A stretch of DNA of 64,000 bases, from the NCBI GenBank assembly GCA_023388175.1, contig JAEWGT010000015.1:62001-126000 (forward strand), read 5' to 3'. Below the pieces are notes generated by a model. The model ran no database searches. It was not told where the DNA came from and saw only the letters and a list, made by a program, of their open reading frames with translations. Numbering within the stretch: the stretch's first letter is position 1; each line of letters starts with the position of its first letter. The position numbers were made by a program, and so were the translations under genes. Source of the stretch: Pseudomonadota bacterium. GTDB taxonomy: Bacteria; Pseudomonadota; Alphaproteobacteria; Rhizobiales; Devosiaceae. This document shows, one piece after another, positions 34,728 through 44,019 of the stretch.

Positions 34728-35489
34728 CTAATGCCCGAGATAGACTTCGACGACCTTGGGGTCGTGCTGGACGTGGTCCATCGAGCCTTCCGAAAGCACC
34801 TTGCCCTGGTGCAGCACGGTGACCCGGTGGGCGATGTCCTCGACGAATTTCATGTCGTGCTCGATGACGATTACCGAGTGGCGCTTGATGATCGTGTTGA
34901 GCAGTTCCGCCGTCTTGATGCGTTCGGCCACGCTCATGCCGGCGACAGGTTCATCCAGCATCAAAAGATCAGGCTTCTGGATCAGCAGCATGCCGATTTC
35001 CAGCCACTGCTTCTGCCCATGGCTGAGGATGGCGGCCTCTGTGTCGAGATGATCCTTCAGAAAGATCATCTCGGCGATTTCTTCCACCCGCTCGATCACT
35101 TCCCGATCGCGGCGGAAGGCGAGAGCGCCCCATACATTTTTGCCGCGCGGGAAGGAGAGTTCGAGATTTTCAAAGACGGTCAGGTCTTCGTAGATCGAGG
35201 GGTTCTGGAATTTCCGACCGACGCCGGTATGGACGATCTGGTGCTCCTTCATCGTCGTCAGTTCCTTGCCGCGGAAGCGGATGGAGCCAGACGTGGCCTT
35301 GGTGCGGCCGCAGATGAGGTCGAGCACGGTGGTCTTGCCCGCACCATTGGGGCCGATGATCACACGAATTTCGTTTTCATCGACATAGAAGGACAGGTCG
35401 TTGACGGCCTTGAACCCGTCGAAGGAAACCGTGAGGCCCTCTACAGCGAGCAGAAATTCCTTGGGTGCCGTTGCGGCGTCGAATGTCAT
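34728..35489 (-). CDS. urtD: Urea/short-amide ABC transporter ATP-binding protein UrtD
   Basis: The 253-residue LivG-type ATPase has Walker A GPNGAGKTT, a Q-loop at VGRKFQNPSIYEDLTVFENL, signature LSHGQKQWLEIGMLL (SHGQ in place of SGGQ, usual in UrtD) and Walker B LLMLDEPVAGMS. It lies between urtC and urtE with ten-base or shorter gaps. Confidence 0.93.
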   Translation of the reverse strand: MTFDAATAPKEFLLAVEGLTVSFDGFKAVNDLSFYVDENEIRVIIGPNGAGKTTVLDLICGRTKATSGSIRFRGKELTTMKEHQIVHTGVGRKFQNPSIYEDLTVFENLELSFPRGKNVWGALAFRRDREVIERVEEIAEMIFLKDHLDTEAAILSHGQKQWLEIGMLLIQKPDLLMLDEPVAGMSVAERIKTAELLNTIIKRHSVIVIEHDMKFVEDIAHRVTVLHQGKVLSEGSMDHVQHDPKVVEVYLGH

Positions 35490-35498
35490 GGCTGGCTC

Positions 35499-36647
35499 CT
35501 ATTCGGCGGCGGCTTCGGTCGCACTCGTTCTTGCGACAGGACTGGGGCGGAAGCGCTTGATCAGGCGTGTCAGCAACGGCTCCACATGGCTTTTCCAGAT
35601 GCCGGCAAGGCCATTGGGGAAGGCCATGACCACGGCGATGAACAGACCGCCCATGGCGAATAGCCAGAGTTCGGGAAAGCTCTCTGAAAAGGTGGTCTTG
35701 GCGTAGTTGACCAGCAGCGCGCCATAAACTGCGCCGAAGATCGAAAGCCGCCCGCCAACCGCGCAGAAAATGACCATCTCGATCGACGGCACGATGCCGA
35801 CGAAGGAGGGCGACATGAACCCGACCTGCAGGGCAAACATGGCCCCGCCAATGGCAGAGAAGGCGGCGGCAAGGCAGAAGACGAAGATCTTGAAATTGGC
35901 CACGTCATAGCCCGAGAAGCGCACGCGGTCTTCCTTGTCGCGCATGGCGATCAGCAGGCGTCCGAATTTGGACCGCTTGACGAAGAGGGCGAGGAGAATG
36001 ACGCCGAGCAGCAGGCCCGCATTGACGAAGTAGAGGATCAGCTTGGCACTGTCTGTGCGGATGTCCCAACCGAGCAGGGTACGCAGATCGGTCATGCCGT
36101 TGATGCCGCCGGTATAGCCCTGCTGTCCGACGATGAGGATGGTCAGGATGGCGGCGACGGCCTGCGTGATAATGGCGAAATAGACCCCGCCCACCCGCCG
36201 TTTGAACATGGCGGCGCCGATGACATAGGCAAAGGCAGTGGGCACCAGCAGAATGGCAATCAGCGCTAGCGGGAAGGAATTGAGCGGCACCCACCACCAG
36301 GGCAGTTCGGTCACCTGGTTCCAATCCATGAAGTCGGGAATGCCGGGTGTGGACTGGATGGCGGTATTCTCTGGCGAAGAAGCCTCGAGCTTCAGGAACA
36401 TCGCCATGCAGTAGCCGCCCAGGCCGAAGAAGATGCCCTGGCCCAGGCTCAGGATGCCGCCAAATCCCCAGCACAGCACGAGGCCGACCGCGACGAAGGC
36501 ATAGGTCAGATACTTGCCCACCAGGTTAAGGCGGAAGATGTCGAGGGCCACCGGAAAGACGATGAGAATGAGGGCGGCCAGCGCGATGAAGGCGAGGGCG
36601 TCTTTGCCGAGCATTGTCCTTGGCGCAGCGGAAGTCTTTGCAGACAT
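35499..36647 (-). CDS. urtC: Urea/short-amide ABC transporter permease UrtC
   Basis: A 382-residue LivM-type permease with about ten membrane helices and the EAA-like segment RDKEDRVRFSGYDVANFKIF. GFGGILSLGQGIFFGLGGY and the MDWNQVTELPWWW loop are typical of UrtC. It follows urtB by 14 bases and forms the membrane heterodimer with it. Confidence 0.93.
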   Translation of the reverse strand: MSAKTSAAPRTMLGKDALAFIALAALILIVFPVALDIFRLNLVGKYLTYAFVAVGLVLCWGFGGILSLGQGIFFGLGGYCMAMFLKLEASSPENTAIQSTPGIPDFMDWNQVTELPWWWVPLNSFPLALIAILLVPTAFAYVIGAAMFKRRVGGVYFAIITQAVAAILTILIVGQQGYTGGINGMTDLRTLLGWDIRTDSAKLILYFVNAGLLLGVILLALFVKRSKFGRLLIAMRDKEDRVRFSGYDVANFKIFVFCLAAAFSAIGGAMFALQVGFMSPSFVGIVPSIEMVIFCAVGGRLSIFGAVYGALLVNYAKTTFSESFPELWLFAMGGLFIAVVMAFPNGLAGIWKSHVEPLLTRLIKRFRPSPVARTSATEAAAE

Positions 36648-36661
36648 GAGACCGTCTCCTT

Positions 36662-37588
36662 TCAGCGGCGGATCTTGAGGGTGAACAGTCCCTGCGGACG
36701 CAGCATCAGAATGCCGACCACGGTGAGCAGGGTGAGAACCTTGGCCATGGAGCCGGAGAGGAAGAATTCCATGGTCGACTGAGCCTGGCTGATGGCAAAG
36801 GCCGACGCGATGGTGCCAATAAGGCTGCCCGCGCCACCGAAGACGACGACGAGGAAGGTGTCGACGATATAGAGCTGCCCGGCAGTGGGGCCGGTCGAGC
36901 CGATCATGGTGAAGGCGGAGCCGGCAATGCCGGCAATGCCGCAGCCGAGTCCGAAGGTCATGCGGTCCACCATCTTGGTGTTGATGCCCACCGCGCCGGC
37001 CATAACACGGTTCTGAGTCACCGCGCGGACCTGCTTGCCCCAGCGCGATTTGTACATGAGCAATGCCACCGTCACGGCGATCAGCGTGGTCAGCCCCATA
37101 ACGAAGAGGCCGTTGATCGGCACTTCGATGATGTCGGTCAGCGGGAGTGAGCCCATCATCCAGTCGGGCAGGGTCACGCCAACTTCACGCGCGCCGAACA
37201 CGGAACGATAGGTCTGCTGCAGGATGAGGCTGAGCCCCCATGTGGCCAGCAGCGTATCAAGCGGCCGTCGATAGAGATGGCGGATCATCGCCCATTCGAC
37301 GATCACCCCAAGGGTAAAACTGGCGCAGAAGGCCAATGCCATGGCGATGAAGAAATAGATGGGAAACAGCGCCGGCGCGAAACTGGTGACAAAGAGACTG
37401 ACACCCCAGGTGACATAGGCCCCCAGGATCATGAACTCGCCATGGGCCATGTTGATAACGCCCATCTGGCCAAAAATAATGGCCAGTCCCAGCGCCATGA
37501 GCACGAAGACGGAAAACAGGATCAGCCCGGCGAAGCCCTGCATCGCCAGGATCGAAAAGAACTGATCGTAGGTGTAGTCACCGATCAT
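36662..37588 (-). CDS. urtB: Urea/short-amide ABC transporter permease UrtB
   Basis: The 308-residue LivH-type permease has the segment GQMGVINMAHGEFMILGAY and the coupling loop RAVTQNRVMAGAVGINTKMV. It is the short form of UrtB without the extra N-terminal domain seen in some species. It lies after urtA, separated by a stem-loop, and before urtC. Confidence 0.93.
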   Translation of the reverse strand: MIGDYTYDQFFSILAMQGFAGLILFSVFVLMALGLAIIFGQMGVINMAHGEFMILGAYVTWGVSLFVTSFAPALFPIYFFIAMALAFCASFTLGVIVEWAMIRHLYRRPLDTLLATWGLSLILQQTYRSVFGAREVGVTLPDWMMGSLPLTDIIEVPINGLFVMGLTTLIAVTVALLMYKSRWGKQVRAVTQNRVMAGAVGINTKMVDRMTFGLGCGIAGIAGSAFTMIGSTGPTAGQLYIVDTFLVVVFGGAGSLIGTIASAFAISQAQSTMEFFLSGSMAKVLTLLTVVGILMLRPQGLFTLKIRR

Positions 37589-37616
37589 TTGAGCCTCGCA
37601 TCGGATGAAGGAAAGG

Positions 37617-37641
37617 TGGCGGCTCGCAAAAGGAGCCGCCA
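37617..37641 (-). terminator. Stem-loop between urtA and urtB
   Basis: A perfect 9-bp inverted repeat, TGGCGGCTC (37617-37625) with GAGCCGCCA (37633-37641). It is placed in the urtA-urtB gap, where a partial terminator or mRNA stabiliser would let the binding protein be made in excess of the membrane parts. Confidence 0.55.
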
Positions 37642-37663
37642 GTTGGCATCAGGAGGTCGAGGC

Positions 37664-38932
37664 TTATTGGTAACCTTCCGGGAACGGATCGGGCTCCATC
37701 AGGTCGGCGGTCTCATAGACCACGTCATACTGCCCATCCATGCGGGCATGGCCGATGCGCAGTTTGCTCCAGAGGTGATGGTTTTCGTGAACTTTCACGT
37801 AGCCTTCGGGGGCAGTGGTCAGCTCGATTTCGGGCGAGGCTTCGCGCACCTTGTCGACGTCGAAACTGCCCGCCTTTTCGACGGCGGCCTTCCACAGCCA
37901 GGGTCCGAGATAGGCCGCCTGGGTCACGTCGCCGATGACGATGCCGTCGCCCCAGCGTGCCTTGAAGGCGTCGACAAAGGCCTTGTTGTTGTCATTGTCG
38001 AGCGACTGGAAATATTTCATGGCCGCATAGGCGCCCACGATGTTCTCGCCACCGATGCCCAGGATCTCGTCTTCCGTCACCGATATGGTGAGCAGGAGCG
38101 GTGCTTCCTTGGTGAGGTCGATGCCGGCGGCCTTGAGCTGCTTGTAGAAGGCCACGTTCGAGCCGCCCACGACGATGGCATAGATCACGTCCGGCTTGGT
38201 CAGCTTGATCTTGTTGATGACGGAGTTGAACTGGGTGTGCTCGAGCGGGTAATATTCCTCGCCCACCACCTTGAGGCCCTTCATCTCGATATGCTTGCGG
38301 GCAATCTTGTTGGACGTGCGCGGCCAGATATAGTCGGAGCCGAGCAGGTAGAAGCTCTTGGCGCCCTTGGTATCGACCACCCAGTCGATGCCGGCGAGGA
38401 TCTGCTGTGTCGCTTCCTGGCCGGTATAGATGACGTTGGGGCTCTGTTCGAGACCTTCATAGAATGTCGGATAATAGAGCATGCCGTTATACTGCTCGAA
38501 GACCGGCAGCACGGCCTTGCGCGAGGCAGAGGTCCAGCAGCCCATCACCGAGGCGACCTTGTCCTGCACGAGGAGCTTCTTGGCCTTTTCGGCGAAGGTC
38601 GGCCAGTCCGAGGCGCCATCTTCCTGGATATACTTGATCTGGCGGCCGAGCACGCCGCCGGCAGCATTGATCTGCTCGATGGCAAGGATTTCCGCCTGAA
38701 CCGAACCGGTTTCTGAAATGGCCATCGTGCCGGTCACCGAATGCAGAATGCCGACAGTGACTTCGGTGTCGGTTACGGCAAGGCCGGTCGTGTTCACCGC
38801 TGCGGTTGAAGTGTCCTGGGCGAAGACCCGGCTTGAGCCGAGCATGCCCAGCGCCGGAATAGTCGCCATTGCCGCCAGCAGTTTGCGGCGGTTGAGAGAG
38901 TAGGGGCCTTTGGTCGGTTTATCGTCTGTCAT
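37664..38932 (-). CDS. urtA: Urea/short-amide ABC transporter substrate-binding protein UrtA
   Basis: The 422-residue periplasmic protein has a long N-region with twin arginines (SLNRRKLLAAMATIPALGML), so export may be by Tat. The mature part follows the UrtA/AmiC pattern: VTVGILHSVTGTMAISETGS, GCWTSASRKAVLPVFEQYNG, LYYPTFYEGLEQSPNVIYTG and GSDYIWPRTSNKIA. It should bind urea or a short amide such as formamide; the downstream formamidase tips the balance toward amides. It is the first gene of urtABCDE-fmdAB and divergent from the transporter-kinase gene. Confidence 0.94.
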   Translation of the reverse strand: MTDDKPTKGPYSLNRRKLLAAMATIPALGMLGSSRVFAQDTSTAAVNTTGLAVTDTEVTVGILHSVTGTMAISETGSVQAEILAIEQINAAGGVLGRQIKYIQEDGASDWPTFAEKAKKLLVQDKVASVMGCWTSASRKAVLPVFEQYNGMLYYPTFYEGLEQSPNVIYTGQEATQQILAGIDWVVDTKGAKSFYLLGSDYIWPRTSNKIARKHIEMKGLKVVGEEYYPLEHTQFNSVINKIKLTKPDVIYAIVVGGSNVAFYKQLKAAGIDLTKEAPLLLTISVTEDEILGIGGENIVGAYAAMKYFQSLDNDNNKAFVDAFKARWGDGIVIGDVTQAAYLGPWLWKAAVEKAGSFDVDKVREASPEIELTTAPEGYVKVHENHHLWSKLRIGHARMDGQYDVVYETADLMEPDPFPEGYQ

Positions 38933-39203
38933 GGAACTGCCCTGTCCTCGGATTGCCTTGCTGCCACGGCGACCGAATGCGCCTGCAACTGATCAAGGAT
39001 TGGGCATTTGAGGCCTTTGCCTCTCAACGGGGCATTTAACGTATTCCGATCCGGATTTTTACTGCCTAGTGTGGGGAGGTTGGCGGCATGGTTAGGGCGA
39101 TGACCGCGGGGGCATGCGCAGAACGACGGAGCCGATGACCTGTCGGTCCACTGGTCTTGGGCTCGGCCCTTTGTGCAGGATGCGCGGATGCGTGGGAGTG
39201 GCG
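38933..39203. promoter_or_regulatory. Divergent promoter region of urtA and the transporter-kinase gene
   Basis: This 271-base gap must hold both promoters. I see an inverted repeat TTGAG (39008-39012) with CTCAA (39023-39027) and an AT-rich patch near 39036-39065. I did not find a clean sigma-54 promoter or NtrC site. Confidence 0.35.
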
Positions 39204-42200
39204 ATGACGGCGCAGACTAAGGTCACCAGAGTCCGGCGGACGTACAACAAGTGGGTCGCCAACCAGACGATGGAAGACTTCGCGCTGCGCTTTACCGCGC
39301 AAAGGGTGCGCCGTTGGTCGCCCGCCCGCATAGCCAATACGGCCATTGGCGCCGCCTCGTTCCTGGCGCTTGAAGCTATCGGCGGCGCTCTGACGCTCAG
39401 CTACGGCTTTTCAGTCACGGCCTGGGCGGTGGTGTCGACCTGCCTGATCATCTTTCTCATGGGCATCCCGATCGTCTATAACGCCGCCAAATATGGCGTG
39501 GACATCGATCTGCTGACCCGGGGCGCCGGCTTCGGCTATCTGGGCTCCACCATAACCTCGCTGGTCTATGCCAGCTTCACCTTCATCTTCTTCGCTATCG
39601 AAGCCGCAATCATGGCGACGGCACTTGAGCTGTGCTTCGGCCTGCCCATTTCCATCGGCTATCTGGTCAGTGCGTTGATCGTCATCCCGCTGGTGACCTA
39701 TGGGATAACTTTGATCAATCGCTTCCAGACCTGGACGCAGCCATTCTGGATCGTGCTGCAACTGATCCCCTTCGTCTTCATCGGCGCGCAAAGCCTGCCG
39801 GCGGTGCGCGAATGGACCGGCTATAGCGGCCTTATGGGCCCGCTGGATAGTGGATTCGATCTGGCATTGTTCGGCGCGGCCTCTGCCGTGATGTTCGCGC
39901 TGGTGGCGCAGATCGGCGAACAGGTGGATTACCTGCGTTTCCTGCCGCGCACCTCACACAAGAACCGCCTGGCGTGGTGGGTTGCTCTGATCGGGGCCGG
40001 TCCGGGCTGGATCATCATTGGCGGGCTCAAGGTCATGGCCGGCTCGTTCCTCGCCTACTACGCCTTTCGCCATGGTGTCGATTTCGAGAGCGCCTCCGAG
40101 CCGACGCAGATGTATCTCGTCGTGTTTGGGCAGATGCTGCAAAGCCCTGAACTGGCCCTCGCCGTGACCGGCATCTTCGTGATCGTCTGCCAGCTCAAGA
40201 TCAACGTCACCAATACCTATGCCGGCTCCATTGCCTGGTCGAACTTCTTCTCCCGGCTGACCCATAGCCATCCCGGCCGCGTGGTCTGGGTGGTGTTCAA
40301 CGTTTTGATCGGCCTGATCCTGATGGAGTTCGGGATTTACAAGGCGCTCGAGCAAATCCTTGGACTCTACGCAATCCTTGCCATTGCATGGCTTGCCGCC
40401 ATCGTTGCCGACCTTGTCATCTGCAAGCCGCTGGGCCTGTCGCCCCGGCATATCGAATTCAAGCGCGCCCATCTTTACGATATCAACCCGGTCGGCTTCG
40501 GCTCCATGCTGATCGCGGTCGCGCTGTCATTGCTGTCCTATCTGGGTATTTTCGGCGAGATTGCCGAGGCGCTTTATTCCTATGTCGCACTGGTCACCGC
40601 CCTTGTTTGCGTGCCGCTCATCGCCTGGGCGACGCGCGGTCGCTACTACATCGCGCGCAACTCAAACCTGAAACACACCCATGCCGAAGCCATCCGCTGC
40701 AGCGTCTGCGAGCACAGCTTCGAGCCCGAGGACATGGCAGGGTGCCCGGTCTATGGCGGGCCGATCTGTTCGCTGTGTTGTTCGCTCGACGCCAGATGCG
40801 GCGATCGCTGCAAGGACAATGCCCGCCTCGGTGATCAGCTTTCCGGCATGGTCACGAAAGTCTTTCCCAGCGTCATTGCCGATGCGCTCAATACAAGGCT
40901 CGGGCATTATCTCGGCCTGATGCTGATTGTCGGCGGCCTGATGGCGGCCATCCTCATGGTGTTCAATTACCAAGCCGCGCTGGACGGCTATACGGCCCGC
41001 GCCGCCATTGACTCGATGCTGGGCAAGATCTTCGTTGTCTTCTTTATCATCGCCGGCATCGTCGTCTGGCTCTTCGTGCTGAACCACGAGAGCCGTGAAT
41101 TTGCCGAAGAAGAGGCCCGGCGACATACCTCGCTGCTGGTCGCGGAAATAGAGGCGCATCAGGAAACCGACCGCAAGCTGCAGGCGGCCAAGGAGGCGGC
41201 GGAATCGGCCAATCTGGCCAAGTCCCGCTATGTCACCGGCCTCAGCCACGAACTGCGCTCGCCGCTCAATTCCATCCTCGGCTATGCGCAATTGTTGGAA
41301 CGCCAGCGCGACGAGCATCCAATGGTCGGCCGCGCCGCCCGCACCATTCTGCGCTCCGGCGAGCATCTGTCCGGCCTCATCGAGGGCCTTTTGGATATCT
41401 CCAAGATCGAGGCCGGCAAGCTCCACCTCTATCGAGACAAGACCGCGCTCGCCGCCAATATCAATCAGCTGGTGGAAATGTTCTCCTTGCAGGCGCGGGA
41501 AAAGGGCATCGACTTCATCTTCGATCAGGCAACACCTTTGCCCGAATATGTGTTCACCGATGAAAAGCGCCTGCGGCAGATCCTGATCAACCTCATTTCC
41601 AACGCCATAAAATTCACCGATGCCGGCACGGTGACCTTGCGCCTCAGCTATCGCAGCCAGATTGCCACTTTCGAGGTCATCGATACTGGCACCGGCATTC
41701 CGCCGGACGAGCTGGATCGCATCTTTCTGCCGTTTCATCGCGGCACGCGTCCCCTGGGCACGGAGCCGCAGCCCGGCACGGGGCTGGGCCTCACCATCAC
41801 CAAACTGCTGGTCGAGATCATGGGAGGCGAACTGACCGTCACCAGCATGCCGGGGCAGGGCACGCAATTCACCGTGCGCATCATGCTGTCCTCCACCTGG
41901 ATGCCGGACGAACCGAGCCATTCCACTGCGCGGATCACCGGCTACTATGGCCCCAGGCAATCGATCCTCGTGGCCGACGACGATCCGGCGCAGCGTGAAC
42001 TGCTCTCGGACCTGCTGGGAGGGCTGGGCTTCGACGTGGTCACGGTCAAGGATGGTGTCGAATGCCTGCGCTCGGTGCGCGTGCAGCGCCCCAATCTCTT
42101 GATCCTCGATGTCTCCATGCCCCGCCGCAATGGCTGGCAGGTGGCGCGCAAGGTACGCGGCGACGCCACGGACCGGCTGCCGGTGATCATGATTTCCGCC

Positions 42201-42362
42201 GATGCCGGCAGCGAGCGCCTGCGGCCCGATTACAGCGCTCTCTATGACGGCTATCTGATCAAACCCTTCAAGGTCGACGATCTGGTGCAGCAGATCGGCG
42301 CAACCCTCGGCCTGCTCTGGATCGAGGACGACGACGATGCCAGGGAGGCGTATGACCGATGA
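39204..42362 (+). CDS. Hybrid histidine kinase with an NCS1-like transporter sensor domain
   Basis: The 1052-residue membrane protein has four parts. Residues 41-480 are a multi-helix transporter domain of the purine-cytosine permease (NCS1/APC) kind. Residues 499-536 hold eight cysteines (CxxC, C, CxxCC, C, C), likely a metal centre. Two more membrane helices lie at about 570-626. The kinase core has HisKA with His682 in SHELRSPLNS and HATPase with NLISNAIKFTDAG and GTGLGLTITKLL. A C-terminal receiver has phospho-acceptor Asp969 in LLILDVSMP. Opposite urtA, it is the likely sensor of a nitrogen source. GGGAG precedes the ATG at 39204. It overlaps the response-regulator gene by four bases. 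Confidence 0.85.
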   Translation: MTAQTKVTRVRRTYNKWVANQTMEDFALRFTAQRVRRWSPARIANTAIGAASFLALEAIGGALTLSYGFSVTAWAVVSTCLIIFLMGIPIVYNAAKYGVDIDLLTRGAGFGYLGSTITSLVYASFTFIFFAIEAAIMATALELCFGLPISIGYLVSALIVIPLVTYGITLINRFQTWTQPFWIVLQLIPFVFIGAQSLPAVREWTGYSGLMGPLDSGFDLALFGAASAVMFALVAQIGEQVDYLRFLPRTSHKNRLAWWVALIGAGPGWIIIGGLKVMAGSFLAYYAFRHGVDFESASEPTQMYLVVFGQMLQSPELALAVTGIFVIVCQLKINVTNTYAGSIAWSNFFSRLTHSHPGRVVWVVFNVLIGLILMEFGIYKALEQILGLYAILAIAWLAAIVADLVICKPLGLSPRHIEFKRAHLYDINPVGFGSMLIAVALSLLSYLGIFGEIAEALYSYVALVTALVCVPLIAWATRGRYYIARNSNLKHTHAEAIRCSVCEHSFEPEDMAGCPVYGGPICSLCCSLDARCGDRCKDNARLGDQLSGMVTKVFPSVIADALNTRLGHYLGLMLIVGGLMAAILMVFNYQAALDGYTARAAIDSMLGKIFVVFFIIAGIVVWLFVLNHESREFAEEEARRHTSLLVAEIEAHQETDRKLQAAKEAAESANLAKSRYVTGLSHELRSPLNSILGYAQLLERQRDEHPMVGRAARTILRSGEHLSGLIEGLLDISKIEAGKLHLYRDKTALAANINQLVEMFSLQAREKGIDFIFDQATPLPEYVFTDEKRLRQILINLISNAIKFTDAGTVTLRLSYRSQIATFEVIDTGTGIPPDELDRIFLPFHRGTRPLGTEPQPGTGLGLTITKLLVEIMGGELTVTSMPGQGTQFTVRIMLSSTWMPDEPSHSTARITGYYGPRQSILVADDDPAQRELLSDLLGGLGFDVVTVKDGVECLRSVRVQRPNLLILDVSMPRRNGWQVARKVRGDATDRLPVIMISADAGSERLRPDYSALYDGYLIKPFKVDDLVQQIGATLGLLWIEDDDDAREAYDR

Positions 42363-43261
42363 TGTCCAGCGAGCCGGCCAAAGTTCTGATCGTTGACGAC
42401 CAGCCCGATACGCTGACCATGCTGACCGATGCGCTGGATATCGAAGGCATGGCCACCACCCATGCGGCGAGCGGTCAGGCAGCCCTGTCGATGATTGCGC
42501 AGACCCCGCCCGATATCGTGCTGCTCGATGCCATGATGCCGGGCATGGACGGCTTTGAAACCTGCCAGGTGCTCAAGAGCGAAATGGGGTTGGCGGACCT
42601 GCCCGTCATCTTCATGACCGGGCGCAATGACAGCGAGCATGTGGTGCGGGCGCTGGCCTGTGGCGGCGTCGATTTCGTCTCCAAGCCCATCGTGCTGAGC
42701 GAGCTTTTTGCGCGCATGCGGGTTCATCTCAGCAATTCCCGCAAGACCCGCTCGGCCCGCGATGCCCTCGATTCCATCGGCCGCCGCATCGTCGCCGTCC
42801 ATCCGCAGGCCGGTATCGTCTGGGCCACGCCGCAGGCACAGGAATTGCTCACCCGCATCGGCCTCCGCCCGGAAGAGGGCTCGGCTCTGCCCTGGGATCT
42901 GAAACAATGGCTGGCCGACGAAAGCGGCGCCGAAGGCAATATCCGCCTCTATCGACGGTTTGACCGCGAGGTGGAATTCCGCATCATGGAACGCCGCGCC
43001 GATGGCACCGTGCTGCTGCGCATCATCGATAGCGCCGTGGGTGCCGGCGAACAGCGCCTCGCCGCCGCCTTCGGCATCAGCCTGCGCGAAGCCGAAGTGC
43101 TGCTCTGGCTCACCCATGGCAAGTCCAACAAGGAAATCGCCGAAATCCTCCAGCTCTCGCCCCGCACCGTGAACAAGCACCTCGAACAGATTTTCGAAAA
43201 ACTCGGCATCGAAAACCGCACCGCCGCCGCCACCATGTCGGTCCGGGTCTTGTGGGACTAG
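42359..43261 (+). CDS. Response regulator with LuxR-type DNA-binding domain
   Basis: The 300-residue protein has an N-terminal receiver (VLIVDDQPDTLTML, phospho-acceptor Asp57 in IVLLDAMMPGMDG, Lys in SKPIVLSE) and a C-terminal LuxR helix-turn-helix (LREAEVLLWLTHGKSNKEIA followed by LSPRTVNKHLEQIF). Between them is about 100 residues without a known fold. Its start overlaps the kinase stop (ATGA), so the two are translationally coupled and very probably partners. The urt/fmd operon opposite is the natural target. Confidence 0.9.
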   Translation: MMSSEPAKVLIVDDQPDTLTMLTDALDIEGMATTHAASGQAALSMIAQTPPDIVLLDAMMPGMDGFETCQVLKSEMGLADLPVIFMTGRNDSEHVVRALACGGVDFVSKPIVLSELFARMRVHLSNSRKTRSARDALDSIGRRIVAVHPQAGIVWATPQAQELLTRIGLRPEEGSALPWDLKQWLADESGAEGNIRLYRRFDREVEFRIMERRADGTVLLRIIDSAVGAGEQRLAAAFGISLREAEVLLWLTHGKSNKEIAEILQLSPRTVNKHLEQIFEKLGIENRTAAATMSVRVLWD

Positions 43262-43412
43262 CTGCCCTGCCATCCATCCGGGCTCACGACACACGACGCC
43301 TGCCGGTAGAAGAGGTGACGGAGCAATCATCTTTGCGTCAGCGGGGCGGGCGGAAAGAGATTTTTAGGGGTTCTGGCGTCGGGTGAGGGCTGAACTTTCC
43401 CGGATCATTGTC

Positions 43413-43901
43413 ATGCGCCTCGCCCTTGCCGCCGTCCTCTGCCTTGCTCTTGTAACCCCCGCCATTGCCGACCAATGGCGCTACGAGGGCGGGAATACGC
43501 CCATTGCCTGGTTCGACAATGGCGACGCCCAATTCCAGTTTGCCTGCCGGGGCGGCACCCTGACCATGGGTTTTTGGGTAAAAAAGCCCGATGCGCGCCT
43601 GGGCACTGCCAGCGCGATCAGCGTCGCCATCACCCCCGACGCCACCGGCAGCACGGTGCGCCAGGAAAACGGCACCAGCTTCGCTCAGGACATGCCGATG
43701 GTCCATCTCGATGGCAGCTCGGTCATCGTCCGCGGTCCCGTCGCGCGGCAATGGGCCCGGATCGCGCAGGACGCGCGCGAAACCATCCGCGTGGCCTTCG
43801 TGCGCATGAAGGGCAGTGGGGTCGAGGCTATGGACGCCAATGTATTTGGCGCGAAGGGCTCGAAGACGATGATTGGCCATGTGCTGGAGACGTGCCGCTA
43901 A
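43413..43901 (+). CDS. Small exported protein of unknown function
   Basis: The 162-residue protein begins with a signal peptide (MRLALAAVLCLALVTPAIAD). The mature part is beta-rich (WRYEGGNTPIAWFDNGDAQF) with one cysteine near residue 48 and one at the end (VLETCR), which could form a disulfide. I do not recognise a named family. A truncated second copy of its 3' end lies 435 bases downstream, so it has been duplicated locally. The GTG at 43383 would add ten residues before the signal peptide; I prefer the ATG at 43413. Confidence 0.65.
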   Translation: MRLALAAVLCLALVTPAIADQWRYEGGNTPIAWFDNGDAQFQFACRGGTLTMGFWVKKPDARLGTASAISVAITPDATGSTVRQENGTSFAQDMPMVHLDGSSVIVRGPVARQWARIAQDARETIRVAFVRMKGSGVEAMDANVFGAKGSKTMIGHVLETCR

Positions 43902-43956
43902 GGCGTGCGGGAACGCCGCTCGGCCCAGTGCCTTTGCGGTTGCGATTGGATTGACG

Positions 43957-44019
43957 GTGCCCGGAGGCGGCACCCGCCTCTGAGTGTGTAAAAATATGAG
44001 GTGAGAACCACCTCCGGGC
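43957..44019. repeat. Dense palindromic element with mutually exclusive stem-loops
   Basis: Overlapping inverted repeats: GCCCGGAGG (43959-43967) with CCTCCGGGC (44011-44019) as an outer stem; GAGGCGG (43964-43970) with CCGCCTC (43974-43980); GAGGTG (43998-44003) with CACCTC (44009-44014). The outer stem and the two inner stems share bases and cannot form together. It may be a mobile palindromic repeat or a structured RNA between the exported-protein gene and its truncated copy. Confidence 0.5.

Noticed and set aside
38933..39203. Sigma-54 promoter for the urt operon
   Set aside because: A TGGCA occurs near 38960 on the minus strand, but no TTGC at the right spacing follows it.
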